Below are positions 33,105 to 40,879 of a DNA stretch of 40,956 nucleotides, piece by piece. The position numbers and the translations under genes were made by a program. This stretch comes from Teichococcus vastitatis (lineage in GTDB: Bacteria; Pseudomonadota; Alphaproteobacteria; Acetobacterales; Acetobacteraceae). Under the pieces are notes generated by a model, which saw only the letters and a program-made list of their open reading frames with translations, ran no database searches and had not been told where the DNA came from. Position 1 is the stretch's first letter, and each line of letters opens with the position of its first letter. The stretch spans positions 1 through 40,956 of the forward strand of contig NZ_QXGS01000024.1 of the NCBI RefSeq assembly GCF_003604215.1. The letters run 5' to 3'.

Positions 33105-35482
33105 GCGCCGGCCTTCCAGCGGCTGAGCAGCAGCGCATTGCCCAGCACCGCCACGGAGGAGAAGGCCATCGCCGCCCCCGCCCATGCCGGCGACAACAGG
33201 CCGAGGGCGGCGAGCGGAATGCCCAGCGTGTTGAACCCGAAGGCCCAGAGGAGGTTCTGCCGGATCTTGCGCAGCGTGGCGCCGGTGATGCGCAGCGTGG
33301 CCGGCACCAGCAGCGGGTCGGGGCGCAGCAGCGTCACATGGGCGGCGGCGATGGCGGCGTCGGTGCCGGAGCCCATGGCGATGCCGAGATCGGCGGTGGC
33401 CAGCGCCGCCGCGTCGTTCACGCCATCTCCTACCATGGCGACGCGGGCGCCGCCGCGCTGCCATTCCGCCACCTGCCGGGCCTTGCCCTCGGGCAGCACG
33501 CCGGCGGCGATCTCGGGAATGCCGAGGGCATGGCCCGCCGCTTCGGCCGCCGCCGCCGCGTCGCCGGACAACAGCGCGGTGCGCAGCCCCGCGTCCCGCA
33601 GCGCCCGGATCGTCGCCGCCGCGCCGGGGCGGGGGGTGTCGGCGAAGGCCAGCAGGGCGAGCGGGCGCTGCGCCGCGGGGTCGATCAGCCAGGACACGGT
33701 CTGGCCCTGCTCCGCCGCTTCGCGCGCCGGCCCGGCCAGCGGGCCAGGCCCGGCGCCGCATTCCTCCAGCAGGCGCTGGCTGCCGAGCAGAAGGCGGCGG
33801 CCCTCCACCACCCCCTCCACGCCGCGGCCGGGCAGGGCGCGGAACATGTCCGCCACGGGAAGCCCGGCCGCAGCCTTGTCGCCCACCTCGGCCAGCACGG
33901 CGCGGGCCAGCGGGTGCTCGCTGCCGGCTTGCAGCCGCGCGGCGGCCCGCAGGGCTTCCTCGCGGGAGGTGCCGGGGGCGGGCTGCAGGGTCGCCAGATG
34001 CGGCTGGCCCTCGGTCAGGGTGCCGGTCTTGTCGAAGGCGACCATGGTGATCCGGCCGGCCTGCTCCAGCGCCGCGGCATCGCGGATCAGGATGCCGGCC
34101 CGCGCCGCCGCGCCCGTACCGGCCATGATGGCGGCCGGCGTGGCGAGGCCAAGCGCGCAGGGGCAGGCGATCACCAGCACCGCGACGGCGTGCAGGATGG
34201 CGGCCGCGACGCCGCCGCCGACCAGCCACCAGCCCAGAAAGGTCAGCGCCGCCACCGCCAGCACGGCGGGCACGAACACGGCGCTGACGCGGTCCACCAG
34301 CTTCTGCACCGGGGCGCGGCTGTTCTGCGCCGCCTGCACCAGCGCGGCGACCTGTGCCAGCCGTGTGTCCCCGCCCACCGCGGTGGCGCGGAACAGGAGC
34401 CGCCCGTCCAGCGCCACGGTGCCGGTGGCGAGGATGTCGCCGGGCTGCTTTTCCACCGGGCGGCTTTCGCCGGTCAGCGCGCTTTCGTCGACGCCCGCGG
34501 CGCCGTCCTCCACCACGCCATCGGCGGGAATGCGCTCGCCAGGCCGCACCACCAGCCGGTCATCGACGCGTAGCGCGGCGGCGGGCACCTCCTGCTCGCG
34601 GCCGGCGGCGTCCAGGCGGCGGGCGGTGCGCGGGCGCAGCGCCAGCAGCGCGGCGATGGCGGCGCCGGTGGCGCGCTTGGCCCGCGCTTCCAGGAACCGG
34701 CCCAGCAGCACAAAGGCGATCACCACCGCCGAGGCCTCGAAATATAGATGCGGGTCGCCCCGGAGCAGCAACGCCAGCGACAAGCCGAAGGCGGCGCTGG
34801 TGCCGATGGCGACGAGCAGGTCCATGTTGCCGGTGCCGGCCCGCAGCGCCCGCCAGCCGGCGCGATAGAAGCGTGCGCCGAGCCAGAACTGCAGTGGCGC
34901 CGCCAGCAGGACCTGCGCCCAGCCGGGCGGCATCCAGTGCCGGCCGAGCGCCATGCTAAGCATGCCGAGCAGGAACGGCGCCGCCAGCAGAAAGGCAGCC
35001 GCCAGCTCCAGCTTCTGCCGGTGCCGGCCGGCGTCGCGCGGAGCGTCCGCCGCCTGGCCCGCATCGGTGAGGCTGTAGCCGGCCTTCTGCACCGCCGCCG
35101 CCAGCAGCGCCGGATCGAGGCCCACCAGCACGCGCAGCTGCGCCCGTTCAGTCGCGAGGTTCACCGAAGCCTCCAGCACGCCGGGTACCCGCCGTAGTGC
35201 CCGCTCCACGCGCCCCTGGCAGGAAGCGCAGCTCATGCCGCCGATGCCGAGGTCGCGCGACTCCTCCGCCAAGCCATAGCCGGCGCGGCCGATGGCCTCG
35301 GCCAGGGCGGGAAGTGCGGCTGTGCCTTCCACGATGGCGTGGTTGCTGGCCAGGTTGATGCTGATGCCGCCGACACCGGGCACGCGGGCCAAGGCGCGTT
35401 CCACCCGCGTGGCGCAGGCGGCACAACTCATGCCGGTGAGCGGCAGGGTCAGGCGATTGGGGGAGAGAGCGAGATCCGGCAT
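33101..35482 (-). CDS. copA: Cu(I)-exporting P1B-type ATPase CopA
   Basis: 793 residues from ATG 35482. Two N-terminal metal domains have GMSCAAC (Cys20, Cys23) and GMSCASC. Eight membrane helices follow, with the ion-path ACPCALG motif. The phosphorylation site is DKTGTLTEG and the hinge is MVGDGVNDAAAL. It pumps Cu(I) out of the cytoplasm. A more upstream ATG (35506) lies inside the CueR operator, so it is rejected; the chosen ATG has no ribosome-binding site and coincides with the predicted transcription start. Its stop overlaps the cueR ATG. Confidence 0.95.
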   Translation of the reverse strand: MPDLALSPNRLTLPLTGMSCAACATRVERALARVPGVGGISINLASNHAIVEGTAALPALAEAIGRAGYGLAEESRDLGIGGMSCASCQGRVERALRRVPGVLEASVNLATERAQLRVLVGLDPALLAAAVQKAGYSLTDAGQAADAPRDAGRHRQKLELAAAFLLAAPFLLGMLSMALGRHWMPPGWAQVLLAAPLQFWLGARFYRAGWRALRAGTGNMDLLVAIGTSAAFGLSLALLLRGDPHLYFEASAVVIAFVLLGRFLEARAKRATGAAIAALLALRPRTARRLDAAGREQEVPAAALRVDDRLVVRPGERIPADGVVEDGAAGVDESALTGESRPVEKQPGDILATGTVALDGRLLFRATAVGGDTRLAQVAALVQAAQNSRAPVQKLVDRVSAVFVPAVLAVAALTFLGWWLVGGGVAAAILHAVAVLVIACPCALGLATPAAIMAGTGAAARAGILIRDAAALEQAGRITMVAFDKTGTLTEGQPHLATLQPAPGTSREEALRAAARLQAGSEHPLARAVLAEVGDKAAAGLPVADMFRALPGRGVEGVVEGRRLLLGSQRLLEECGAGPGPLAGPAREAAEQGQTVSWLIDPAAQRPLALLAFADTPRPGAAATIRALRDAGLRTALLSGDAAAAAEAAGHALGIPEIAAGVLPEGKARQVAEWQRGGARVAMVGDGVNDAAALATADLGIAMGSGTDAAIAAAHVTLLRPDPLLVPATLRITGATLRKIRQNLLWAFGFNTLGIPLAALGLLSPAWAGAAMAFSSVAVLGNALLLSRWKAGA

Positions 35483-35489
35483 GCCACGG

Positions 35490-35520
35490 CAGATGGGGGT
35501 TCCCATTGCGGGAAGGTCAA
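35490..35520 (-). promoter_or_regulatory. CueR-type operator/promoter of copA
   Basis: Read on the minus strand, TTGACC (plus 35515-35520) is the -35 hexamer and continues as TTGACCTTCCC, the left half of the E. coli copA CueR operator as recalled. GGAA of the right half follows, but the outer bases are CCC rather than GGT. A 19-bp spacer, as in MerR-family promoters, leads to CATCTG (35490-35495), a poor -10. Transcription would begin at about 35482-35483, on the chosen copA ATG. Confidence 0.65.
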
Positions 35521-35564
35521 GGGCAGCAATTGACGGCGTGACCAGCGGTGAACACATCTGAACC

Positions 35565-36656
35565 ATGTCCAGCTCGCGCCTCCGCCGTTCCCCCCGCCCC
35601 GCCGCCCTGCTGCTCGGGGCGTTGCTGATCCCGCTGCCCCTGCTGGCCCAGTCGCCTGCGCCGGCCCCGGCGCCACCCCAGGCACCGGCCCAGCCCGCCG
35701 AGGACCACCGCGTCCAGCTGGCCAACCGCACCGGCCAGGAGGCGCGGGCCCTCTACGCCGTGCGCAGCGGCCGCCAGGCCGGCGGGCAGCCGGCGTGGGG
35801 CCGCAACCTGCTGCCGGGCCCGATGCCCACCGCCAAGGTGTTCACCTTTCGCACCGAGGCCGGGGCGGGCTGCCGCTTCGACCTGCGCCTGGTGGTGGCG
35901 GACGGGCGGGAAGCGGTGCTGCGCAACCGCGACATCTGCGCCGCCCCGCGCATCGCAATCGAGGCCGACGCGCTGCGCGCCGCCGCCAGCCGGCCGGCCC
36001 CGGGCGAGCCCAACCCGCGCGCCCGCGTCTCCTCCGGCACCGGCTTCGTGGTGGCGACCGATCGCGTGCTGACCAACCAGCATGTGGTGGGCGGCTGCGA
36101 CCGCATCTTCATCCGCACCGCCGATGGCCGCACCCTGCCCGCGGTGCCGCCGGCCCGCGTCGATGCCGGGCTGGACCTTGCCCTGCTGACGGTGCCGGGC
36201 GATCCGGGCGAGGTGCTGCCATTCCGCGCCAGCCCCGAGGTGCGGCGCGGCGAGGGGGTCATCGCCTATGGCTTCCCCTTGCCGGGGCTGCTGTCTTCCG
36301 ATCCGAAGCTGACGCGGGGCGAGGTGAATGGGTTGAACGGGCTCGGCAACAATCCCGGCCATTACCAGATCAGCGCCGAGGTGCAGCCGGGCAATTCCGG
36401 TGGGCCGCTGTTCGACCTGCGGGGCCATGTGGTGGGCGTGGTGGTCAGCAAGCTGCACGCGCAGAACATCGCCAAGCGCACCGGCGACATTCCGCAGAAC
36501 GTCAATTTCGCGGTGAAGGGCACCGCCACGCAGGACTTCCTCGGCAGGGCCGGCATCCAGCCGCGGACCGAGGCGAGCACCGGCCCGGAGCTGGGCGGCG
36601 CCGATGTGGGCGACATCGCCAACCGGGGCACGGTTTTCATCCGTTGCGAACGCTGA
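35565..36656 (+). CDS. Secreted trypsin-like serine protease
   Basis: 363 residues. A basic start and hydrophobic stretch (about 12-29, ending LLAQ) form a signal peptide for the periplasm. A Pro/Ala-rich linker and a beta-rich part follow. The S1C-like protease domain (about 155-345) has His173 (TNQHVVGG), Asp204 (GLDLALL) and Ser278 (QPGNSGGPLFD). There is no PDZ domain, so it is not DegP. It is divergent from copA; neither start has a clear ribosome-binding site. A 93-aa protein gene follows 13 bases later. The natural substrate is unknown. Confidence 0.87.
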   Translation: MSSSRLRRSPRPAALLLGALLIPLPLLAQSPAPAPAPPQAPAQPAEDHRVQLANRTGQEARALYAVRSGRQAGGQPAWGRNLLPGPMPTAKVFTFRTEAGAGCRFDLRLVVADGREAVLRNRDICAAPRIAIEADALRAAASRPAPGEPNPRARVSSGTGFVVATDRVLTNQHVVGGCDRIFIRTADGRTLPAVPPARVDAGLDLALLTVPGDPGEVLPFRASPEVRRGEGVIAYGFPLPGLLSSDPKLTRGEVNGLNGLGNNPGHYQISAEVQPGNSGGPLFDLRGHVVGVVVSKLHAQNIAKRTGDIPQNVNFAVKGTATQDFLGRAGIQPRTEASTGPELGGADVGDIANRGTVFIRCER

Positions 36657-36669
36657 AGGAGAGCCACGC

Positions 36670-36951
36670 ATGGCCGCACCGTCCGACACCCCCGCGCTGC
36701 GGGCCCTGGAGCAGGCCGAGCGTGGCGCCTTCGAGGCCGCGCACGAGATCGTCCAGAACCACGAGGGCGAGCCGGACTGCGATTGGGTGCATGCGTACCT
36801 GCATCGTTGGGAAGGCGACCACGACAACGCGGCCTACTGGTACCGCCGGGCCGGACGGATGGTGGCCCGCGGTGACCTGGCGGCCGAGCGGGCGGAGATC
36901 CGGGCCGCGCTGGAGCGGATCGCCGGGGGGCGGACGGGTCCGGACGCCTGA
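36670..36951 (+). CDS. Unknown small helical protein
   Basis: 93 residues; the ATG at 36670 follows the good AAGGAGAG site. The sequence looks mostly helical, with the pair WVHAYLHRWEGDHDNAAYWY resembling one TPR-like helical hairpin (charged, aromatic). No signal peptide. It stands 13 bases after the secreted protease gene and is probably co-transcribed. I do not recognise a named family; a similar small EGD..NAxYWYRRAG protein seems common in related bacteria, from memory. Confidence 0.75.
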   Translation: MAAPSDTPALRALEQAERGAFEAAHEIVQNHEGEPDCDWVHAYLHRWEGDHDNAAYWYRRAGRMVARGDLAAERAEIRAALERIAGGRTGPDA

Positions 36952-37003
36952 CCGGGCGGCGATGAACCGGGGCCTGCGGCGGCGAATCGGCTGACCATCG
37001 GCC

Positions 37004-37633
37004 TCAGCTTCGCAGCAGAACCTCGGCCTCGGCCAGCTCGGCCGGGGTGTTGCAGTTGAAGAACGGGTCGCGGGGCCGGGCGGGCCATTCCGCGACCGCC
37101 AGGCCGAGCGGCTCGGCCCAGCGGCGGATGCCGCCTTCGCCACGGGACAGCGCGGCGCGCAATTCGTGGCGCAGCGCCACCGGCCACACCGCCACCGGCG
37201 GGTGCCATCGTCCGGCCGAGGCGGCGCAGGCCAGGTCATGGCCGGCGGCCTCGCGCGCCGCGTGCAGCCTGTCCACCAAGTCGGGCGGGATGAAGGGGGT
37301 ATCGCCCGGCACCGAGGCCACCCAGGGCAGTTCGGGGTGGCGGGCGGCGGCCCAGTCCAGCGCCGCCAGCACGCCGCTGAGCGGCCCCTGCGAAGGTGGC
37401 GCGTCGGGTGCCACTGGCAGGCCCCAGGCGGCGAAGCGGCCGGCATCGCCATTGGCGTTCAGCAGCAGCGCGGCCACCTGCGGCCGCAGCCGCGCCACCG
37501 CATGGTCCAGCAGGGGGCGACCCCCCAGCAGCCGCAGCGGCTTGTCGCCGCCGCCCATGCGCAGCCCCTGGCCGCCGGCGAGGATCACGCCCAGTGTTTG
37601 CCGGCGCCAGGGCGCCGGAAGTGCCGCATCCAT
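37004..37633 (-). CDS. mobA: Molybdenum cofactor guanylyltransferase MobA
   Basis: 209 residues. The nucleotidyltransferase motif LAGGQGLRMGGGDKPL (about 18-33) and VASVPGDTPFIPPDL (metal-binding Asp) are diagnostic. MobA joins GMP to molybdopterin-Mo to make the MGD cofactor in the cytoplasm. The tail FFNCNTPAELAEAE is the family end. It lies 38 bases after the 49-aa microprotein gene on the same strand, probably in one transcript. Confidence 0.95.
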   Translation of the reverse strand: MDAALPAPWRRQTLGVILAGGQGLRMGGGDKPLRLLGGRPLLDHAVARLRPQVAALLLNANGDAGRFAAWGLPVAPDAPPSQGPLSGVLAALDWAAARHPELPWVASVPGDTPFIPPDLVDRLHAAREAAGHDLACAASAGRWHPPVAVWPVALRHELRAALSRGEGGIRRWAEPLGLAVAEWPARPRDPFFNCNTPAELAEAEVLLRS

Positions 37634-37671
37634 GCCGGGGGCTTACGGGCGGCCGGGCGCCGCCGGCAAGC

Positions 37672-37821
37672 TCAGCCCGAGACGACGCCGCAGAAAGCCA
37701 GGCCGAGCAATCCGAACGCGCTGAACAGAAGGCTGGCCAGCATGGCGGGCGTGGCATCCAGTGGCCCGGCGGGGAGGCCGAGGCAGGCGGATGCCAGCGC
37801 GGTATCGGCGGATTCGGCCAT
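37672..37821 (-). CDS. 49-residue single-span membrane microprotein upstream of mobA
   Basis: The gene is short but well supported. ATG 37821 follows GGGAGGG at 4-10 bases. The translation begins MAESADTALASACLGLPAGP and has one hydrophobic helix of about 23 residues near the C-terminus (MLASLLFSAFGLLGLAFCGV). It ends VVSG at TGA 37672-37674. It is 38 bases ahead of mobA. No family is recognised. It is probably a small inner-membrane protein, perhaps a partner for a neighbouring process. Confidence 0.6.
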   Translation of the reverse strand: MAESADTALASACLGLPAGPLDATPAMLASLLFSAFGLLGLAFCGVVSG

Positions 37822-37829
37822 GGGACCCT

Positions 37830-37853
37830 CCCTGAATCACGGTGGATTCAGGG
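37830..37853 (-). promoter_or_regulatory. Perfect 9-bp inverted repeat at the start of the microprotein-mobA unit
   Basis: CCCTGAATC (37830-37838) and GATTCAGGG (37845-37853) frame ACGGTG. It ends 8 bases from the ATG at 37821, and the predicted transcription start (about 37850) falls in it. The GGG of one arm joins the ribosome-binding site AGGG. It may be an operator or a leader hairpin that controls translation. Confidence 0.55.
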
Positions 37854-37856
37854 TAA

Positions 37857-37886
37857 ATCATCGATGACCCGAAACGGAAGTGTAAA
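37857..37886 (-). promoter_or_regulatory. Candidate promoter of the microprotein-mobA unit
   Basis: Read on the minus strand, TTTACA (plus 37881-37886) is a 5-of-6 match to TTGACA. GATGAT (37857-37862), 18 bp later, is a 4-of-6 match to TATAAT. TCATCGATGA (37858-37867), a perfect palindrome, overlaps the -10. Confidence 0.45.
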
Positions 37887-38317
37887 TCGTGGCCGGGCTG
37901 GCACCATCAGGCGTGCCGGCTCGGGTCGAGGGCGTCCTCATGCAGCGCGCATACCACTGAGGCGGACGGGCGAAGCGTATCGACCCCGCGCGGTCGAGCT
38001 GCGCGCCGTCCTCCATTTTGCGCACCAGGACCTCGGCAGGGCGCCTGACCTTTGGCGCGGCGTCGATGATCCAGGCTGGCCGCGAGCGGCATCATAACGA
38101 ACATTTCTGGGGTTTTTTCTAAAAGCACGTTTGACGGACGTTTATATCGGGTTCTACACAGAACGCATATTCTGGGCTGGCCGACCCCACCGGACGCGCC
38201 CGCGGCGTGGCCGACAGGTTCTTCCGATGCCTTTGTGGTGGTGGGCAGGTCTTGCCGCCATGCCTTGGCACCGGAGATGGCCGCCTGTTTCGGACCGTTC
38301 CGAGGATTCACGACCAC
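37868..38317. other. 450-bp gap; no established gene
   Basis: No complete gene. On the minus strand a frame is open from 38091 to 37858 and reads partly like protein (VRKMEDGAQLDRAGSIRFAR, then PPQWYARCM). It has no good start and ends inside the promoter palindrome, so it may be a remnant. The stretch 38098-38175 is AT-richer and includes TTGACG (38131-38136) and TCTACA (38153-38158), 16 bp apart, a possible promoter towards the TctC gene. Confidence 0.35.
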
Positions 38318-39331
38318 ATGACGCAGGACCGCCTTTCCCGCCGCCGCCTGATGGCTCTCGGTGCCGCCCTGGCCGCGCCGCTGGCCAGCCCGGCCCTGCT
38401 GCTGCCGCGCGCCGCGCGGGCGCAGGGCGAGGACCCGGCGCACTTCCCCGGGCGCGCGCTGCGCCTCATCGTTCCCGTGGCGCCGGGCGGCAGCCAGGAT
38501 CTGGTCGCACGGCTGCTGGCCAAGGGCATGGGGGAGGTGCTGGGGCAGACGGTGCAGGTGGAGAACCTGCCCGGTGCCGGCAGCAACATCGGCTACGAGG
38601 CGGCGGCGCGGGCGCGGCCGGATGGCTACACGCTGCTGGCCGGCTCCGACAGCCTTTCGATCAACGCAGCACTGTTTCCGCGCCTCACCTATGACCCCCT
38701 GCGGGCCTTCGCGCCGATCCTGCCCGGCGTCGCCGTGCCGCAGATCCTGGTGGTGCGCCGAGAGGCGCCGCAGCGCAGCCTTGCTGAGTTCGTCGCCGCC
38801 GCGCGCGGGGGATCGCTGGCCGTAGGCACGCCGGGCAATGGCAGCCTTTCGCACCTCGTGAGCGAGCTGATGCAGCAGAGCGCGGAGATCCGCTGGACCC
38901 ACGTTCCCTATCGCGGCGGCGCACTGGCCATCAACGACCTTCTCGCCGGCCACCTGGAAGGTGTCTGGATCAACATCGGCGCGGTGACGGACCATGTCCG
39001 CTCCGGGCGGCTGCGGGGCCTCGCCGTGTCCTCCCCCGCGCGCGCCGCGGCACTGCCGGAGGTGCCGACGCTGGAGGAGGGCGGCTTCCAGGGCCTTTCG
39101 GCCACGGGCTGGCACGGCCTGGTGGCCCCGGCAGGCATCGATCCCGGCCTGGCGGCCAGGCTCACCGCCGCCGGACGGGCCGCGCTGCGGAAGCCGGACG
39201 TGGCGGAGCGCCTGGCCGGCCTCGGCGTGGAACCGCTGGAGGAGCCGCCCGAGGCGCTGGGCCGGCGTATCCTGGCGGATGCCGGCCGGTGGGTCGAGGT
39301 GGTGCGCCGGGCCGGCATCCGGCCCGACTGA
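38318..39331 (+). CDS. Tripartite tricarboxylate transporter substrate-binding protein (TctC/Bug)
   Basis: 337 residues. The Tat-type signal SRRRLMALGAALAAPLASPAL sits at the N-terminus, ending near ARAQG. The body has the Bug-family sequences PGRALRLIVPVAPGGSQDLV, NLPGAGSNIGYEAAARARPD and YRGGALAINDLLAGH. These periplasmic proteins bind small carboxylates or related solutes. No TctA or TctB gene is near, as is common for expanded Bug sets. GAGG is about 12 bases before ATG 38318. The ligand is not known. Confidence 0.93.
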   Translation: MTQDRLSRRRLMALGAALAAPLASPALLLPRAARAQGEDPAHFPGRALRLIVPVAPGGSQDLVARLLAKGMGEVLGQTVQVENLPGAGSNIGYEAAARARPDGYTLLAGSDSLSINAALFPRLTYDPLRAFAPILPGVAVPQILVVRREAPQRSLAEFVAAARGGSLAVGTPGNGSLSHLVSELMQQSAEIRWTHVPYRGGALAINDLLAGHLEGVWINIGAVTDHVRSGRLRGLAVSSPARAAALPEVPTLEEGGFQGLSATGWHGLVAPAGIDPGLAARLTAAGRAALRKPDVAERLAGLGVEPLEEPPEALGRRILADAGRWVEVVRRAGIRPD

Positions 39332-39412
39332 ACCCGAGCCTCGGCCTGCAACGGCGGCCGCCCCGGCGAACATCCCGGGCGGGTGCCGGTCAGCCCCGAA
39401 GCCCCGCGTGTT

Positions 39413-39432
39413 GCCGGAGGCATGCCTCCGGC
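39413..39432. terminator. Palindromic terminator between TctC gene and rlmB
   Basis: GCCGGAGGC-AT-GCCTCCGGC is a perfect 20-base palindrome, 9-bp arms, in the 133-bp convergent gap. It has no T-run; it probably ends both transcripts. The rest of 39332-39464 shows nothing clear. Confidence 0.5.
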
Positions 39433-39464
39433 GCCAACCCGTCAGCCCGCCGGAAGGCTCATTC

Positions 39465-40346
39465 TCAACCTTGCCGCGCCAGTTCGTAGAGGGCCACAGC
39501 GGCCGCGACCGAAACATTGAGGCTCTCGACCGCGCCGGAGATCGGCAGGCGCACCAGCTCGTCGCAGGTTTCGCGCTGGAGGCGGCGCAGGCCGGTGTCC
39601 TCGGCGCCGAGCACCAGGGCTGAAGGGCGGTCGCCGGGCTTGGCCCGGGCGAGCTCCGCCTCGGCATCCCCGGCCAGGCCCATCACCCAGTAGCCCCGCT
39701 TCTGCAGCGTCTGGATGGTGCGGGCCAGGTTCACTTCCCGCGCCACCGGCACGATGTCGAGCGCCCCGGCGGCGGCGCGGGCCATGGCGCCGGTTTCCGG
39801 GGGGGCGTTGCGGTCCTGCATCACCACCACCGCGGCGCCAAAGGCCGCGGCGGAGCGCAGGATGGCGCCGACATTGCGCGGATCGGTCACCTGATCCAGC
39901 AGCAGCACCGTGCCGCGGGACGCGTCGAGCGCGTCGTCCAGATCCACCGGCGGCAGCGGCTCGGCCAGCAGGGCGGCGCCCTGGTGCACGGCGTCCTCGG
40001 TCAAAAAGGTCTGGAAGCGGGCGCGCTCCACCCGTTCCGGCTGGAGCCGCCAGGGCTTGGGCAGCTGTTCCAGCAGGTTTTGCTCCGCCTCGGCGGTCAG
40101 CAACAGGCGTCGGGCGCGGCGGCGCGGGTTGCGCAACGCGGCGGCCACCGCATGGAGGCCGTAAAGCCACAGCGTGTTGGCTTCCGGCTTCTCGCGCCGA
40201 ACCGGCTCGGCGGGCGAATCGAGGCGGCGCGGGCCGGGGCGGCCCTCGGGCGCGGCGCGGCGCGGCGCCTCGCCGGTCGGGGCGGCATCGCGGGAAAACG
40301 GGGCGGGACGGCGCGGGCCTTCCGGCCGGCGGGGCGGTCGAGACAT
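39465..40346 (-). CDS. rlmB: 23S rRNA (guanosine2251-2'-O)-methyltransferase RlmB
   Basis: 293 residues from ATG 40346 (MSRPPRRPEG). The first 55 are basic and probably disordered. The SPOUT (SpoU) motifs follow: LLLDQVTDPRNVGAILRSAA, LVLGAEDTGL and the knot motif ISGAVESLNVSVAAAVALYE. It methylates G2251 in the P-loop of 23S rRNA. The frame extends upstream across the tRNA genes, which is not translated. It is the normal neighbour of the tRNA-Tyr/Gly/tuf group. Confidence 0.95.
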   Translation of the reverse strand: MSRPPRRPEGPRRPAPFSRDAAPTGEAPRRAAPEGRPGPRRLDSPAEPVRREKPEANTLWLYGLHAVAAALRNPRRRARRLLLTAEAEQNLLEQLPKPWRLQPERVERARFQTFLTEDAVHQGAALLAEPLPPVDLDDALDASRGTVLLLDQVTDPRNVGAILRSAAAFGAAVVVMQDRNAPPETGAMARAAAGALDIVPVAREVNLARTIQTLQKRGYWVMGLAGDAEAELARAKPGDRPSALVLGAEDTGLRRLQRETCDELVRLPISGAVESLNVSVAAAVALYELARQG

Positions 40347-40474
40347 GTGCGTATCCTGCTGATCGGCGCGCCGCACGCAAGCATCGTCACCGCAGGGCAC
40401 CCCTGCCGTGGCCGCCCGGGCGCCGCCGGGATGGGGCCGCAGCAGGATTCTGGCCACGGGCGCCATGCGGCGCG

Positions 40475-40504
40475 TTGACAGGATGGCCGGAAACCGGATA
40501 GAGC
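40475..40504 (+). promoter_or_regulatory. Promoter of the tRNA-tuf transcript
   Basis: TTGACA (40475-40480) is a perfect -35. TAGAGC (40499-40504) at 18 bp, or GATAGA (40497-40502) at 16 bp, is the probable -10. A start near 40510 would give a 24-base leader before tRNA-Tyr. Confidence 0.55.
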
Positions 40505-40533
40505 GCGGCGCTCCCGCCGGCCGGGGACAGCGC

Positions 40534-40616
40534 GGAGGGGTGCCCGAGTGGCTAAAGGGGACGGACTGTAAATCCGTTGGCTTGCGCCTACGTTGGTTCG
40601 AATCCAACCCCCTCCA
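40534..40616 (+). tRNA. tRNA-Tyr (GTA)
   Basis: 83 bases. The acceptor stem pairs GGAGGGG (40534-40540) with CCCCTCC (40609-40615) and the discriminator is A. Anticodon stem ACGGA/TCCGT holds GTA (40568-40570). The T arm is GTTGG-TTCGAAT-CCAAC. A long variable arm makes it class II, as tRNA-Tyr is in bacteria. CCA is not encoded. Confidence 0.95.
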
Positions 40617-40721
40617 TACCGGCCCGCCTGCGACCCTCGGGTCGTGACGCGGCCGGGACCATCTCTTTCCCCGGTTGGAGGCGCCACGGTGCGCGGCCTG
40701 TGTTCCAGGGCCGTGCGCGGT

Positions 40722-40795
40722 GCGGGTGTAGCTCAATGGTAGAGCCCCAGCCTTCCAAGCTGGTTGTGCGGGTTCGATTCCCGTCACCCGCTCCA
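40722..40795 (+). tRNA. tRNA-Gly (TCC)
   Basis: The acceptor stem GCGGGTG pairs with CACCCGC (40785-40791), discriminator T, and CCA (40793-40795) is encoded. Anticodon stem CCAGC/GCTGG holds TCC (40754-40756). It stands 105 bases after tRNA-Tyr, in the usual order before tuf. Confidence 0.95.
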
Positions 40796-40879
40796 AAGAG
40801 CCTGGAAGCGCCATGGGGCGATGCCATGGGCAGATGGTGCGCCGGATATCGGCGCTATGACCGACAGGGTGACCGATAG

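Noticed and set aside
37907-39667. Long minus-strand frame opposite the TctC gene
   Set aside because: The TctC protein on the plus strand has a Tat signal and family motifs; the minus-strand translation is low-complexity.
40796-40879. Direct repeat GCCATGGG (two copies) between tRNA-Gly and tuf
   Set aside because: Too short and spaced as expected by chance in GC-rich DNA; no link to a known tuf leader control.
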